DNA from: Aptenodytes patagonicus
Taxonomy: Eukaryota; Chordata; Aves; Sphenisciformes; Spheniscidae
Reading direction: 5' to 3'
DNA length: 64,000 nucleotides
NCBI RefSeq assembly: GCF_965638725.1
Contig: NC_134970.1
Span: 2,547,001 to 2,611,000, forward strand
Both the position numbers and the translations under genes were made by a program. The notes under the pieces were generated by a model. That model saw only the letters and a program-made list of their open reading frames with translations. It was not told the DNA's origin and did no database searches. This document shows, piece by piece, positions 35,801 through 50,800 of the stretch. Positions within the stretch are counted from its first letter, which is position 1. Every line of letters begins with the position of its first letter.

Positions 35801-38800
35801 CAGTAAGATTTAGAGGGGAACCCCTATAATATGAGGATGTTGCAATTTCAGTATTTACCTAATCTCTACGTGGTGGACACATTCACATTTTCCAAGTCAT
35901 AAATGCACTTACAGCAATTCAAGCGCACAAAGATGGAAGTGGCAATGGCAAAATTAGTATCTCATTAAAATAAAAAAAAATTCAAAGCTGGGTAGCAATC
36001 AGGTATGTTCCAGACAAAAATCTGCCTACGGTACGCTTTCTTAAAGGCAGCTAAACTAAACCTCCTGGGCAGGCAAGCAGGAGTTGTTATTAGCATTTAG
36101 GGACGGAAACATCCTCTGATTCCAAGCTGCTTCAGAAATAAAGCATCTATTCAGAAGGAAATTTCTGCTGCCTGTGAGGTTCACCTGACCCAGGAGACCG
36201 GATTCTGGCACTGTGGGAGGCCGTGCTATTCATCGAACTGTCATGGAAGCTAACGAAAACATTCAGTGCCTCCACCGCTGTGGTTTGTGCAGCGATCAGG
36301 AGAGCAAGCGGCTCCCCCGGGCTCCATACAGCTGGGCTGCACCGTGCATGCCGAGCACAGCAGCCCTGCGCTTGGAACTGCACAACGTGCTCCAAATCTG
36401 ACTGCTCCTACTTGAAAAGCTCACAGAAGAACTACAGCCATGCTTTGTCTGCAACCAGCCACTAATCTGGGTCCCTGTAGGACTCTGATATTATACGGGA
36501 CAATATGGGCATTTAGACACTCAGGAAAAATCAATATGACATTCACGTGGATTATTTTTAAGACTGAGAAAAATCTGCCATTGGTTGAGTCTAAATATAT
36601 ATTAAGCCAGCTCCCAATTCTAGGCAGGAATCAGGGGAATGGAGATGAGCTCAACCACGCAGCCCCAGTGGAGTTCAGCCTCTAATTACTTTAAAGGAGA
36701 TTTAACACAGCCAAGCGGTCCATGGAAATTGAGTTCTTTCCTGGAGAAAGAGATTTGTGGTTCCTCTTCCTGGACAAGGAAAGATATGCCATTTCATACA
36801 GAGATCTCCTCTGCATCACGGGAAGCTTCTACAGTGCAAGAGCCAGTCAAAAAGGACTGGAAGGCCAAACATGAGCCGCAGCTTTTACAATTATTCCTTG
36901 GGAGAGCATATGCTCAAGGATTAGGTCTCCAAGGCTGCCTATAGGCAGGCAAGGTAGTAGCTGGGCTTGAGAAAATATATAGTGTAAATCCATCTGAGCG
37001 AGCTGACGCTGCAGTACCACTATCTCACCAGCTGGTCTGAGAGAGCAGAGCAGAAGCATCCCCCACCGAAGAGCCCCGTCAGCATCTGTAGTTACAAAGC
37101 ATGAAGTGACTGAGCACTGAGGGCAATCAGCAACAGGGTCTGCTAGATCGACCCCCCCAACAACTAATTTCTCCATTAATAAACCAGACAGCTCAGAATT
37201 CTGTCAAATCACACATTTCAGGTAAGCCTGTGGTCAGCCTCACACGAATCCCATTATCAGCCCTCAGCAACCAGCGAGAGATTTGCAAGGGTGAGAAAAG
37301 CCCGGCCCATGTTTGCAGCTCGCGATAGCCGCCTTGCTCCAGACTCCCCAAAGCACATGGTTATCTGGTTTTGGCTCCTTCTTTCCTCTTGCTTGTTTTG
37401 CCTCTGGAGCCAGCTTCTTCATAACACTAAAAAAACGATAATGCTGTTTTTTGGTGTCCCCCTCCGTTTACGAAGGGGATGGGAGTGTGGTTTTGTAAGT
37501 TCCATCTGTTTCATTAAGAAGTGTTTATTGTTCCAGATGAGTGCGGCACTCAGGTTTCTTATGTTTCCAATTTGCTTTTTAGGACTCTGGCTTTCGTCCA
37601 GAGAAGTGATTTTAGACTCTAATTTCCAGTAGCTTTTTCCTACTACACTTATGCTCAGAGAAGAAAGCTGCGCGAATAAAGAGCAATAAGGCTAAGCCAA
37701 ACAATTACCCCTGCCAGTCTGACAGCCTGTGCAGGAAAGCAGCAGTTTAAAATCTTTCCACTCATACAAATAATTTAATGAACATATGACCTGCTTGGCT
37801 TTCGGCATTTCTGACCTCTTATGCGTGTCTCAAACCAGAGCGTCCACTCACTCGTACAGCGAGGCTGCCGGTGAACAGCACCGATGCTCTGCAAAACACG
37901 ACCTCTCCCCCCACCCCAAAACTGATTCTTTCCTTCAATGAAGGCGGCTGGGATGACAGCTTTACTTTGAGAAGACTAGTGCCAGCCTCACGAAAGAGGA
38001 GCTCACTAAAGACGCAAAAGGGCTTGGTCACATCTAAAGACTGAAGGGGTGAGAAAAACCTAAGAACATCCGTCCCACTGAGTCGCGGAGTTGTACGCTG
38101 CACTTCTGACAAGTACGCCTGAGGTGTGACACTGCACAGCTCAATTAGAAGGATGTGAGACTCCTTAGTTAACCAGACCTTGCTGCTCCCTCAAAAAGAT
38201 AGAGGCCCAGCTCCCTCCTCTGCTTTGGTGCCAAATGCTCCCTCCCAAATGCTTCCTATGGAATATTCCGTGTAGGTTGCAGAACTCCATCCAAAACGCT
38301 TCTAAATTTTACCTTGCTCAGGGGCCCCACACAATCTAGTTCCAGAGGCTGTAAAACAGTGTCCTTCTCTAATCTCTAACTGCTCATTTTCCCATCATTG
38401 TGCCCTCGCAGCTACATGAGCAATCTAAAAATCCCATGCAGAAACAATGCCAGTACACCCCATGGTGTTTCAGCCTGAGAGCTTTAGTCCCAGGCTTTAC
38501 AGATATGGGAAGAGTTAGCCTTTCCTTCATTACAGCAATGAAATTGCTCCTTCTTTAGGTACAAACTCAAAAAGGACACGTTTTCATGCATTTTTAAGCA
38601 GCTAACACTCTGCAGAAAGAACAGCCTGTTCAAGACAGACGGCGAACTCATGGTTCATTCCTATAGGCTTTGTGTTTCCTCCCAACAACCTTGGTGAGGA
38701 GTTGCTGTGACAGTGCTTGACCTTGCCGAGGGAGAACTGATTTTTCCAGCAGTGCTCGACATCGTTTCCTTTGTTATTGGTGTGTGAACACCATGAAGCC

Positions 38801-41800
38801 AGCATGAGCACGGCAATGCCATGGGAAAGGTTTGTTAGGCAACTGCTGGAGGAAAGAGAGCAAAAAGCAGCACAGGAGCACATGGCAGGGCTATTGAGCA
38901 AACTCCTGAAGACCAGCTCAAAAAGGATACCACACCTAATTTTAAAGGAATGCTACCTTCTTCCCACCTTTACAACTGAGGCCATCACAAGTAAAACCAC
39001 TGCAGGACTGACTTAGACAATTGCAAGGGGCCAAAACCCAAGAATAAAACCGTATTCTGTCCTGTTTTGGTCAGTCTGCTTTACATGCTGGTCAGTATTC
39101 TGGGGACCACCATTTCACATCAGTAATGTATTCTTTTCCTCTGCTCTGGATGGAGCTCACATGCAGCTGTTCCCCATCGCAGAAAGAGGCTTTGGAAGTA
39201 TCAACAGACACTCCAAGACTGTGGTGTCACCTTTTCCTTCAGAAATATGGTGAAATTCTCAGTGTTAGCACCCCTTTTTTCACTGATCAGGCAAGAAGGG
39301 TAACAGAGTTTGCCAAAGACGACACAAAAAATTAGAGGACACCAGGACCCTCTAGCCTAAAACCTGGCTCCCAGTGGAAGACAAACAGTTTTTGATTTTA
39401 TTTTGCTTGCTTCCTTAAAGCAGAAGCACTGTGGCTTAAGGCACTCACAATTCACTTGCCAAAGCTACTGAAAGGGGAAATTTCAGCGGAAGCACACGCT
39501 GAAACATATCCAAACTTTGGCTCTATGCTTCTCCCATGACTTCCAACTCTAGGATCCTTCTAGGGTACAGATGAGCTCAAACAGTCATGCAAGCGTGGAG
39601 AGTGTCCAGGCCTGCTGCTAAGATAAGATACCCTTGAAAAAGGGATACTTTAAAAAAGGTCAGGTAACTTCTAAAGGTTCCTGTTGATCCTATACCTTTT
39701 TACTTTTTGGCATCAAATGCTGTATGTGATGTTTCAAGTGGCTATTCTGATTTAAGCTCCACTTTGGATCTAACTTTGAACTTAAACTGCAAGGCACTAT
39801 CTTCTCTGCCTCCCCCACAGCAGGTTGCACCAGTTAACCAAGGAGTTAATGGACTTTGCATACCATCATCACTGGTGTGGTGTTCAGCCGTAACATCCTG
39901 AACAGAGTCTTCTGTTGAGGCTCTCTCTCCGTGAGGACTTTCGCTACAACAGAAGGAAACAGAGAAGATGCTTTACACTGGTAGAAATTGAGTTTCCTCA
40001 TTTACAAAAATAAAAAATAACTTAACTAGGAACATCATATCAGAAGTCAATATCTAGGTTCCACTGTGACAGACACTTTGTGGATGCATTTGTACGTACT
40101 GAAGTCAGTGTGGATAAAAATCAAGCTAAGTTCTTATTTGATCAAGCAAACCGAACATCTTCGTTATCCTTCCTGTATCAGGAAAGTCCAGCTTCAGATC
40201 TTATAACCTGGACCTCTGGAGATGTTCAGAAGTCAGACAGCAGTGGCATGTTGGGTCTAGCTCCTCTCTGCTGTGCCAGAATTATTCCCTCAGCTGTATT
40301 CTCCATTGCTCTAATTAGCTCATTAGATGACTGATGAGATAGCTGCCACTTCTTGGGGGAAATTATTTCTCAATTCATAATGGTATTTCCAGGTCCGAGT
40401 TTGTCATCTCCCTCCTTCCCTTTTATCACAATCTTAAATTGTCCCATTCATTTCACTGAACGACTCCCATAGCCAGGTGAATTGCCCGGAATCTTTATTT
40501 ACAGAGCACCTAAACCACCAAGAGTACTCATTTATTTATGTTTTGCATGAAGAAAAGCTTTGAAAGGATCAATAGACAACAAGTGGCAACCAAAGGTTAT
40601 GTTTTTGTAAGAAGCTACACGAGCAGTTCCCTCAGGACAGGAGCAGAAAGGAAACTGGAAGAGGATCCGTTGCCTCTCCCAAGCAGCTCCACAGACCTGC
40701 TGCCAGCTGGCAGCGCTGCCTGCCTGCCCTGCCTGCTCATCTTAGAAGAAAAAAAGTGCTCACTCCTCATCTTACCGGACGCTGTTGCTAAAGACAAAAC
40801 GCATTTGCTGCACTCTTACACTGTAACTCGTTAGAAGCGATTTTTAATTCTGTTCACACAGTAATAAGTTCATCCCTCGTTTTGGCCTTGCAATGGTTAA
40901 AGTGATCACAGATGTAAAGTGCTCTCCCTTTGGTAATCTACCTCCTACACTCTTTTAAAGGAAAGAAAAAAATAAAAAGCAGGAGGGGTAAAACGTTTGG
41001 ATAATTCTGGCATCTCATTATGCTTAATCCACATGACACAAAGCTGCCCCACCATCTTCTGAGTCAGTACCTCAGGAATCAACCTTTCCCATCCTTTGCA
41101 AAGCCTTTATGCTACTTAATAAAGTTTACAGAAGAATTTGAAGCCAAATGGAGGTCCCAAGAGGAACACAGCATTGAGGGCTAAAGTTTCATGCAGACTG
41201 TGAAGTAATGTCGCGTACAGCCAACGCTAAAGATTCAAATACTGCACAAAGATCACGTGCCTCTTCCTATCCATGCCTCCAACAGCACTTTCCACCAAAA
41301 AACCTGTCCTTGCTGCAGACTCAGTCTCTCTGTCACATGAGCCCCGGGATGCCGCAGTGGTTAGTGCTAGGCTGCTGGGTTTCACCCCAACGGCTCTGAA
41401 AGTGCAAGCAATATATACCGCCAGAGGAATGCAATGCAAGTTGAGCATCTATAAGCTATCTTCTTCCCTGTGATTCCGATGGTCTCACTTGCCGGTATGC
41501 AGGACTCCTGGACTCTCCCCGTGCTGTCCTCGTGCAGCCTCAGATGGACAGACAGATGCAGCACAGTCCTAGGCTTGACTCAAAGGCAGTATTTCAAAGA
41601 TGCCTGCAGCACACCCCTGAATTTGTCAAACTCTGAACCTTGCCCTACCCTCCTCTGCCTGAGGCAAGCCATTTCAAAGCTCCTCGGCAGCTGCCGACTC
41701 GAAGCGAGTGCTGCTCGCAGCGAGAGCGCAGGCACGGAGGCGCAGAGCACACGAGCCGTGGCGCCGAGCCCGGGCAGCCTCCACGCCAAAGCGCTGCCTG

Positions 41801-44800
41801 CAAGTTCCCTGGCACAGACACCTCAGCCCAGTGAAGTGGCACCGTGAGATCACAAACGTAGCAGGCTCCATTCTCTGACGAATCAGCTGAACTACAAGGA
41901 TTCACTCTGCTGCTTGCACGCCTTGCGGCAAGGAGCCCTATAGGCAATAACTAACAACTATCTAAATACCAGGGCTATGAGAAGGCTTGAATGGGAACCA
42001 GATGCTTCTTTCTGACTTTAAGCAGTCTCCCATGCTTGCTTCTACCCTTCTCTGCTTAACAGGGTCTCAGGTCAGGGTGGTTAGGAAGGGCAATGAAGAA
42101 AAACCAAATGCCTTCAGAAAATTGGTATCACCTTCCAGGACATTTTGCCTCCTACATACTCACACGAAGCATCACCCAAGCTACAGAGTGTGTTGAACAG
42201 TTCACATTTTTATTCCCTTCACCTTAAGGGACAAAACCTTAATGTTTTAATAACCAAAAGTTAATGTGTTTCTTGAAGGTCATAAAGATTCTTACATTTT
42301 TTTCTCTACAATTCTTTCACATGTAACATCAGCTAAAAACATCAGAGTGAAGGGTAAAACGGACAGAATTTTTAAAAGAGGCTCTGGCAAGTCTTCTGCA
42401 TACAGCAGTCAGCATAGAGGAGCCTCTCCTCACCTCACCGCATGTACGTGGAGTGAGCTGATAGTTAAAGCTACTCTGAAACAAGTGGGGCAAACAAGGC
42501 TAGCTCTGTCACCAGAGTGACTTCATTTTAAAAATGTATTTATTTTAGTATATGAAAATAATCATTTGCATTCCTGGGACACTGGAGGAGGGAAGGAAGG
42601 GGGGGGAGAAGCAGGAGACAATTTAACATTCCTCATTTTCAGAGGGAGAGATCAGCTTGGCCAGTAGGAAAGAAAACACCTCCTTTCCTTCCCCCACTCC
42701 CCAACCTTCTACCCCAGATGACAGGAGCCGCTCTGGCTGAATTGTTTCCAGATGTGGCTTTCAGACTGAACACACGGCCGGGCCTCTTGAGCTTTAAACT
42801 GGATGGAAACGGTAATTTTGCATTCCTCCCTCTTCCCTCCCCCACCATCAGTGCTGCCCTGAAAATTAAACCATGCCACAGCTTTCTAGGTTCAGTTGCA
42901 AGTGACCCCTGCATATGAAGCAAAGGCACTCAAGGCAAGCAGAAAAAAAAAAGGCAAAAGCAGGAGAAAGAAGAAAAAAAAGGAAAAAAAAAAAAAGATT
43001 GATTTTGGCAGCTACCATACCGGAAGAACATCCAAGAAAATCCCTACACAACCTTGCCCTTCAAGACAAGTGAGTTAGATTTGACAACTGAATATCTACT
43101 TTCTACCAGCTTATTTCTTTTAAGTTGATGACTCTCCAGAGATACCAGAGCCATCTTCTCTTCCATAAAACAGATTTTTGAAAGGCTGGGCCAGATGCTT
43201 GAATCCAGAATTTGACAATGCAGAACGCATGACTGTAGTGTGCTAATCCATAAATAAATATCCACCCATGCATTTTCCCCTCAGTGGTATCTATCATACC
43301 AGTAATCCTCGGTGTTTCCACCTCTGCTATAGACTGGACCCTCCAGCTCCCTTGGTCCTGGGAAGATGTTCTCATGTTGGATGATGATGGTTTTGATCAA
43401 TTCATTGACATGAGCTTGGCAAGAGACTTGATCATGACCTTCAGGCACAGACATCAGTGTTGGCCCAAAGCAGATGGCTAAATTGTAGGGATCCATCATG
43501 TTCTCTTCACTGAACTGAGATAAACTGCGAAAAACAGAAGCAGGGAGGAGGGTTACAGCAGAAAACAACATTATCATCATCATCACCTGCTGGAGAACAC
43601 ACAGCTGAGCTGGGAAGGTTTGCTTTGGGCTTTCTGCTGTTTGAAGCTGATCAGCTGGGACATGAATGTTCTGTGTCCATGTAAAAAATGAGATACCAAT
43701 GGCATTTACAGAGAAATGAAACAGAAAGCCCAAAGGGAGTTTGAAAGCTCGAGACTATGCGAAAAATACTGGGTGCTGACTTTACAAGGGGAGAGCATTC
43801 TTCTTTAATCTTCATCTTTAATTCTTCTGTATTATTGTTGTTCGTAGCCCAGCACTCAATACCAGAGTTATATCAGGTCCTCTCTGCCTAAATGCACATG
43901 ATCAAGTGTGCCGAACATTACAACCCTTCTCTTGTAATGGGTTGTAATTGCCCAGGAGCTTCTCAAGTGGGCCTTTTTTGGGACTCTTCTTCAGGATTTC
44001 CCAGCAAATCTGAATCTTGTAGTTTCTATGTGGTGCCTTTTTTAAAAAACACTATTTTTATCTGACTAAATTTTGTCCCAAACCTACAATTTATGCCTTT
44101 CAGGTACCAAGTAAAGATTGAACAGAAAACTAAGTTCCAATACAACTCCGCTTGAAACTCCCTGTTTTCTAGATCCCTACTTGGAATAATTAAAAGCTGC
44201 TGAGACTGGAAAGTCACACATTTCAGTGACTCCAGGAGTGACACCTGTGAAACCCCCTGCTTTCCAAAGAGAAATAATCACTTGAATATACGGATAGGTT
44301 TAGTAAATGTCCTGCTCCATTTTAATACAAATCTTTTAGAAAAACCTCAAACCCTAACATTGCCTCATTTTAATGTAAGGAATAAGATGTTCATCAAAAG
44401 CAGCTGATGAACTGGAGCTTTACAAAAGCAGACAGTAAGCCTCAGGTCTGTTAGGTCAAAATATTGCCTTACAGTTGTATTTCTCTTTCACCTAAATGGT
44501 ATTCAAAGGGCTTTGACAATGTATATATAACCTTTTGGTTAGGACATTTTTCCTTTATGCTACCTCAGGTGTCAAGACCACGTTACTGGAGGAAGCTATT
44601 GACTCCTTGCTGCCAGGCTATCCAATGAACCAGCCAGATGCAGCGGACTGTTTTAAAAAAAATGCACTCACTCTCCACCACTCACACTACTTAGTACATA
44701 GTGCTCCTTGCTGGTGTAGAACCCCGTTTCTGACTCTTCCATATCACTTTTTGCTTGGATTACCAGCACATTATTCACTTTCATTTCTGGAACTCCTTTG

Positions 44801-47800
44801 AGATTGCATTCGTATCATTCAGCAAGGCTGAAAAGCCCAGGAAGGCAGATGCAATAGCAAGCTACTGTGGCATTTGTACCTTGAACTGTTGCTCAGATCA
44901 CACGGAGCAATGTCAAGGTTGGTTCTGCCGTTTATCATGTTTACACCAAGTCCTACAGCAGGGCCATGGTGCTCTCAAGGATACTCACTGATTGAGGAAT
45001 GCAAAGAGGTATCTCATTACAATCAGAGTGGTCTTCGGCAGGTTCAGAAGCACTTTCCGGATGTGGAGCGCTCTCTCTTGTAAATTATCCATCGCTGAAA
45101 GGAAGAAAGAGCACCACAGTCATCGTATCACCATACCCACAACTTGCTACCGAGTCCAAATGCAACCAGTATACTATGATGGTTCCTGGGCAAACTATTA
45201 AGAAGGGCAGTCAGCAGAGCAGCAGCAAAAGGAGAAAGGAAGGGTCTGCCCATTTTCTGGATCCTCCAGCACTGCCCAGCATGGGAACACAAAGGCTGCA
45301 GAACCTGCTGGTGAAGCCTTTGACAACGAAGGTCCCTGAACATGTGAAACTTCACTGCAAGTTCCTTCCTAGCGTGGGAGCACTGGATGTCATCTGTTTC
45401 AATAGTTCTGGCACAATAGCTCATTGAAGTTAGCTTAGAAAGGTGGGTGTTTAAGGCAGAAATTGTATAACACTCAAAGGCAAATTAACATAGTTAAAGG
45501 GTGAGGCAAAAAGCACTGTGTGCAGCAGCCTACTGAGAAATAAGTGGGCAGCATAAATCATCTCAGAAGGGAGAACTTATTTGGAAGCAGATTTTTCTTT
45601 TCATATAATGTGAATTCAACTCTGTAAATGCATTTATCAGGAGAAGAAAACCACAAGCCATTTTAGAAGCAGTTATCTTCTGCTTTACTTCAAAGGCTGC
45701 CACCGCAAAGGCCATTTCACTGCTTGGACAATAGAATCATTCTTCGATTCTGAAGGACATGGCAATAGTCAGGCCATTTAAAATGAGGTTGCTCATGTAC
45801 AAAAACCACAAACAAACCTCTGCCCACCAGAACCACCTTTAGAAACCATCAAAAATGTTAACAACTGGACTGTGACTGACCTCATGATTGATAGTCTTTA
45901 ACAGGAGTCAATAGATGGCCCCTCATGGTTATGAGCCTAAAAGGTATATGGCTACTACCTGGCCAGCTAAAGAGAGCACGCAGAAGCATGGCACCAGACA
46001 TACAGGCAGTGTGTATCTATCAACGCTAGCGAAAGCACACAGGGCAAGAAACCCTGCTGGCGATCCCTACTTCTGAGAGGGCGTTTCTGACACCTTCTTG
46101 ATGAGAGGTCTTAAAGATTATTTTTCGGAAGTGGAGGTTTTTGTTTTATTCTGTTTTAAAAGAATCCTGTCACGAAGCACTGTCTCAGAAAAATCCATGA
46201 CACAGCCCTTAAAAATCTATTCATTCCTATCTCCTTGTTCATTCATTAAAAAAATTGCTATCAGAATAAGGATGGCTGTAACCAGGTAAATGCCCAGACT
46301 CTGGCTAACAGAGACTAGGATACCAGTGCAACACAAACCCAACCAAAGTAACCATAAAAAGATTATTTTGGAGCCAGGAAAAAGGGGGAGGGGAAGAGAG
46401 GAAAGTGGAAGATGAGACTGGAAAAATTAATCCTATTTCTTTTCAGATCTTCATATACTTACTGACACAGGCAATCAGATCGTGAAAGATATCCTTGGGG
46501 AAAAGAGGGTGCTCCAACCCTCGAAAATAGAGCTTCAGAACTCCTGCTATTGAATCCATGTCATGGTCATTCTGGTCCCCAGCCAACGGATCTTCCCCTT
46601 CACGACAAACAAAGAAAAACAGGCAAGAAAAATCACAATACTGGAGAAAAGAATCAGACTGGAAGGATGCACCTCAGCTGGAGAAAAGGATTTATGCAGC
46701 ACAAAGTTAATCCCACCTACTCGAACTGCATTGCAACCAGCGTGAGGTAGAGAGAGACCTCTCCTGTGCATTGCAGTCGAGAAGGGAAGCCTCTGACAGC
46801 AATCCCAGGAGACCTGGGACAGCTTTCTATCAAGCAGATTACAGTCTGACACCGGAGTGCCTGGCTCACGCCCACGGAGGGTGGCGTTGCTCCTAGACCG
46901 GTAGTAACACTTCCAGGCTCTGTGCTCCAGATATTTTGCTGGGGTGCGAACTTCACAGATCCACCACGGCGGTGAATATTACATGAGTCCAGGAGCGGGT
47001 CTTTATGCAAACTCACAAGTGAAGCTAAAGTGGATTCAGTACACACGCAAGAGGCCATTGAGCATCGTGCACGTGGCTCAGCAGGATGCAGACATCTTAC
47101 GCTGAATTGGCGGGGAGGCAGGGGAGTGTTTCTGGGACAGATAATTTGTCACTGCAGATATGCCACAGTTTGTCTGTATTACAAAAGAAAAGATGCCCAC
47201 TTAAGGAGTTGTTCCCTAGGGAAAACTCCCTATCAGATATAATTAGATTTAATGATGGGGCAATCCTCAAATTGAGGCTATATATATCCATTATGTGACT
47301 GAAATTACCAAAGCTTGCCTATTATCTTAATAACACACAGGATAATAAATGGGCCACTACAAACCGAAGCATTATCCTTGATATTAACTGCCACCAAGGG
47401 TTCTGGATGAAGTAATAAACTGCAAAGACATTATTGTTAACTTTGTCAGTTCTGTATATCATATGCTTTACAGAGACAACTGAGATGAAGGGAGGAAAAA
47501 AAAAAAAAAAAACCACCACCAAAACCCAAACCCCTTTTTATTTCTGCATGTTAGTGCTGGAACAACTGGCTATTTTCCCCAAGATGACTGGTATTTCCTT
47601 TATTTTAAAAGAGAGGTCTTTCATTCCAATATCAAGCCTTTACCTGCAGTCTATGATACACATTTCTGCTTCCTCTATTCTTGAGGATTTTAATTCTCAG
47701 GTAGACAGAGATGAAGACAGGTGAAATTAGGTGCCATGTTTCATACATGTTGTCCATGAAACTCCTCTCTTCCCAAAAGCAAAATAAACTTGCTACACCT

Positions 47801-50800
47801 AAGTGATTACTGCTCGTTTCTTCCAACAGCAAGCATAGAAACACACTACCTATATTCTTTTGGAGTGGTGTATTCAGGGAATTAACACGAGCCCTGTTGT
47901 TTTCAGTGACCCACTGGGGAGATGGGCTGCAAGGACTGCCTGAAGAGCAAGCTCTTCTGAACCTGCGCTGCTAGGGAGAACGGCCCAGCTAGAAGCTGAT
48001 GAGTGAGGAGGCTCCCAGTCGTTCTTTGCCTCTGTATGGAATGGTTCTTCACAAAGAAAATCAAATCTATTAAAAGCTATGTCAAGTTAACAGTGTCTTG
48101 AAATTTACTCTCTCACTTGCTGATATTTAGAATAAATGTAGCCAAGCTGTGCCTCAAGAACATGGAAAAAACAGAATTTCATCCTCTAGCATCCAGCCTA
48201 TTCACAAAGAGCTGGGGGGAGAGGGTAGGAAAATGCAGTTACACCCAATAATGAAATTCTCTATATCCTTTAGTGCTACAAATAATCAATAAACTATCAG
48301 ACGTGAGAGAAGATTGAATTCAGAATATTTATTATACAGACACTCTAGAAGATATAAAGCATAATGCCAAACAACTGAGTATTCATGGTTAACGACCACT
48401 AGAAAAGTGTCTGGGCTAGACTCACTTAGGAAACACAAAAATCAAAGGAACAAAATATAGCAAGTTGCATTCAAAACACGCCATTTCAGAACATTTAAAC
48501 AAATTAATATATTTGGCAATAATTTCTAAGATCCTCCTTACCTCTCTCAAATGCATTTTTTATGTCATTTACTTCAACCTGTGACCCAGACACTCTGAAT
48601 ATTCCTTCATGCTGCAAACCTGTAAGACAGTGAAAGATGTTGATAAAAATAAGATAAGCTGGCACCTTCATCAGCTACAGCATATATGATACAGGAAACA
48701 TAAGCAACACAGGCAAAAGTATGCCATTTTAAAAGCCGTCTTTCCCTTATATGTCGAGGCACATACAGAATATGTAAAAGCAGAACTCAGCACCACGGAG
48801 AAAAAAAATATTAACCCTTCTTCATAAACTGACAGAATAACTGGCTTATAACAGCCATGCATGTTATCTTTTACCCTGAAGGATCCCCAAAGGATTTTAC
48901 AACCCAGAGAAAGTCATAAACTAACGGTATATCAGCCAGAAGTAAAATATGGCTAACTACACAATGAAGCAGTTTATTTTGCCAGAGCGATACCGCAAAG
49001 GCCCAGAGCAAATCAGCCAATTGAAACGGAAGCATTTAATTACCCCAGCATGACCTGCTATCTAGGGTTCTCAGATAGTCTTTAAGACATTCTTGCTAAA
49101 AAGTAAGCATTAGCAACGCCCTTAAAACCAGTTATGAAGTAGGTGAGATGTTCCAATATCCTACCATCATAACAATTTTGTTGGTACATGTAAGATGAGC
49201 AACAACCATTACAAATCAATTGATGAGCAAAGTATATGCTTCATGTAGGGAAGTCAACCCCCACTCATTCAAGCCTGTTAACCGTAGACTTTCTGAAACA
49301 GGGAACGCTGCAACGTCTTTGCTTTATTTATAATAATGGCTATAAACCAATAAGCTCTCTTGAGTGCATCTGTGGCCTCTTCCTCTCAATTTCTGTGACT
49401 GTTTTTATCACAACGCAATGAAACCTTTGCAGTATGTGGCTGTATCTGGTAGCTGTGACACACAGCTATGAACAGTGAAAAGAAACAATCCCAAGTGCAG
49501 AGAAGCAAGAATGAAAGTGACATTCATCCCACACCTACGCAGCAAAACATTTAGAAATGTCAGGCTACCTCCAACAAAATTCATTCCTGCAATGTAAGTG
49601 CGTCAGGCAGACAGCTTTATAATTTCTTCTGCCCAAAGTGGATTTGTTGTATAAAAGCACATTCCTTCCAATTACAAACTGTACCTGTAAGGCCACAATC
49701 TGACATTCAGAGCAAAAAAACCAAACCAGTTGAGTTTGTTGGAAAAATCTGTCTTTTGGAGATCTAAGCCAACCCAAGAAAATGAGTCTAAAAAATAAAA
49801 TCTCCTGATGGCCCCAGTTTGGTTTGCATTGCAATGTGGTTTCAATAATTTTTCCAGCAAATGTCCAAGTATGGCCTTAATGAAGGATTAGAGCACTTGG
49901 TTCTTCCAAGTGATGATGAGAATGGGACTCTAGATTATAGTTTCTAAAATGGTAATTAAACAACGAAAATGGAACGGCACCTACTATCTGGCTCTGTGTC
50001 TTGGTTAATGAAGATGAATTCAATCTCTTTCTACATATGTTAATTAACAGCTGTTTCACATGCTACTAACAAATGATACCGATTAAAAAGGAAAACAAAT
50101 TACAATAAACATCTAAAATCTTTTACAGCATTCAAGGCTGTGAAGTTAACCTTCGAAACAGGTATAAATCATCCCACTGCAGCAATAAGTAAGCAATTAA
50201 TTCACTACTTGACCTCCTACATTAAAATACTTAGAGTATTCCTCCTCCTCTAGGAAAAGTGCAATTATTGTTGGTGAAGGCCATATTTCAGGGCTCAAAG
50301 CAAGGTGAGTGGAGGTGAGGCCTGAGTGGTATCTAAGGATGCGAACCTTGTTTTACAAGAAACAAAGGGATATTGTTGGAAGAACAACATTGGCAAGGTC
50401 AGTTATTTGCAATAACCATTTGGAAAAGTGATCATGCACACAATACCAACAATATAGCCAAAAGGTCAGTGATAGTTTCTTTATATTGCAGTCTCTAGGA
50501 TTCCTCTGCACAAGCACTGTGTCCCGAGCTACTCTGAACGTTTTTCAGAAGGCTTCTATATCGCCATTCATTTTACAGAACTATCACAGGATACCTTTTG
50601 TCCATAAACTCACCGTGTCTGCTAATGAATCGTATGCAGCTCTCCACGACCAGGGGAATGGCTTGTGAGGAATCCTGCGCAAAGAGAAATTTAAACAAGA
50701 GCAGCAGTCAGAATGCAGTGATGGGGGGGGGGGAGGGGGGGGAGAATGGAAAGCAAATTTATCCTCTCATCTGCTATATTCTGCTTCCATGCAGTTCCAG

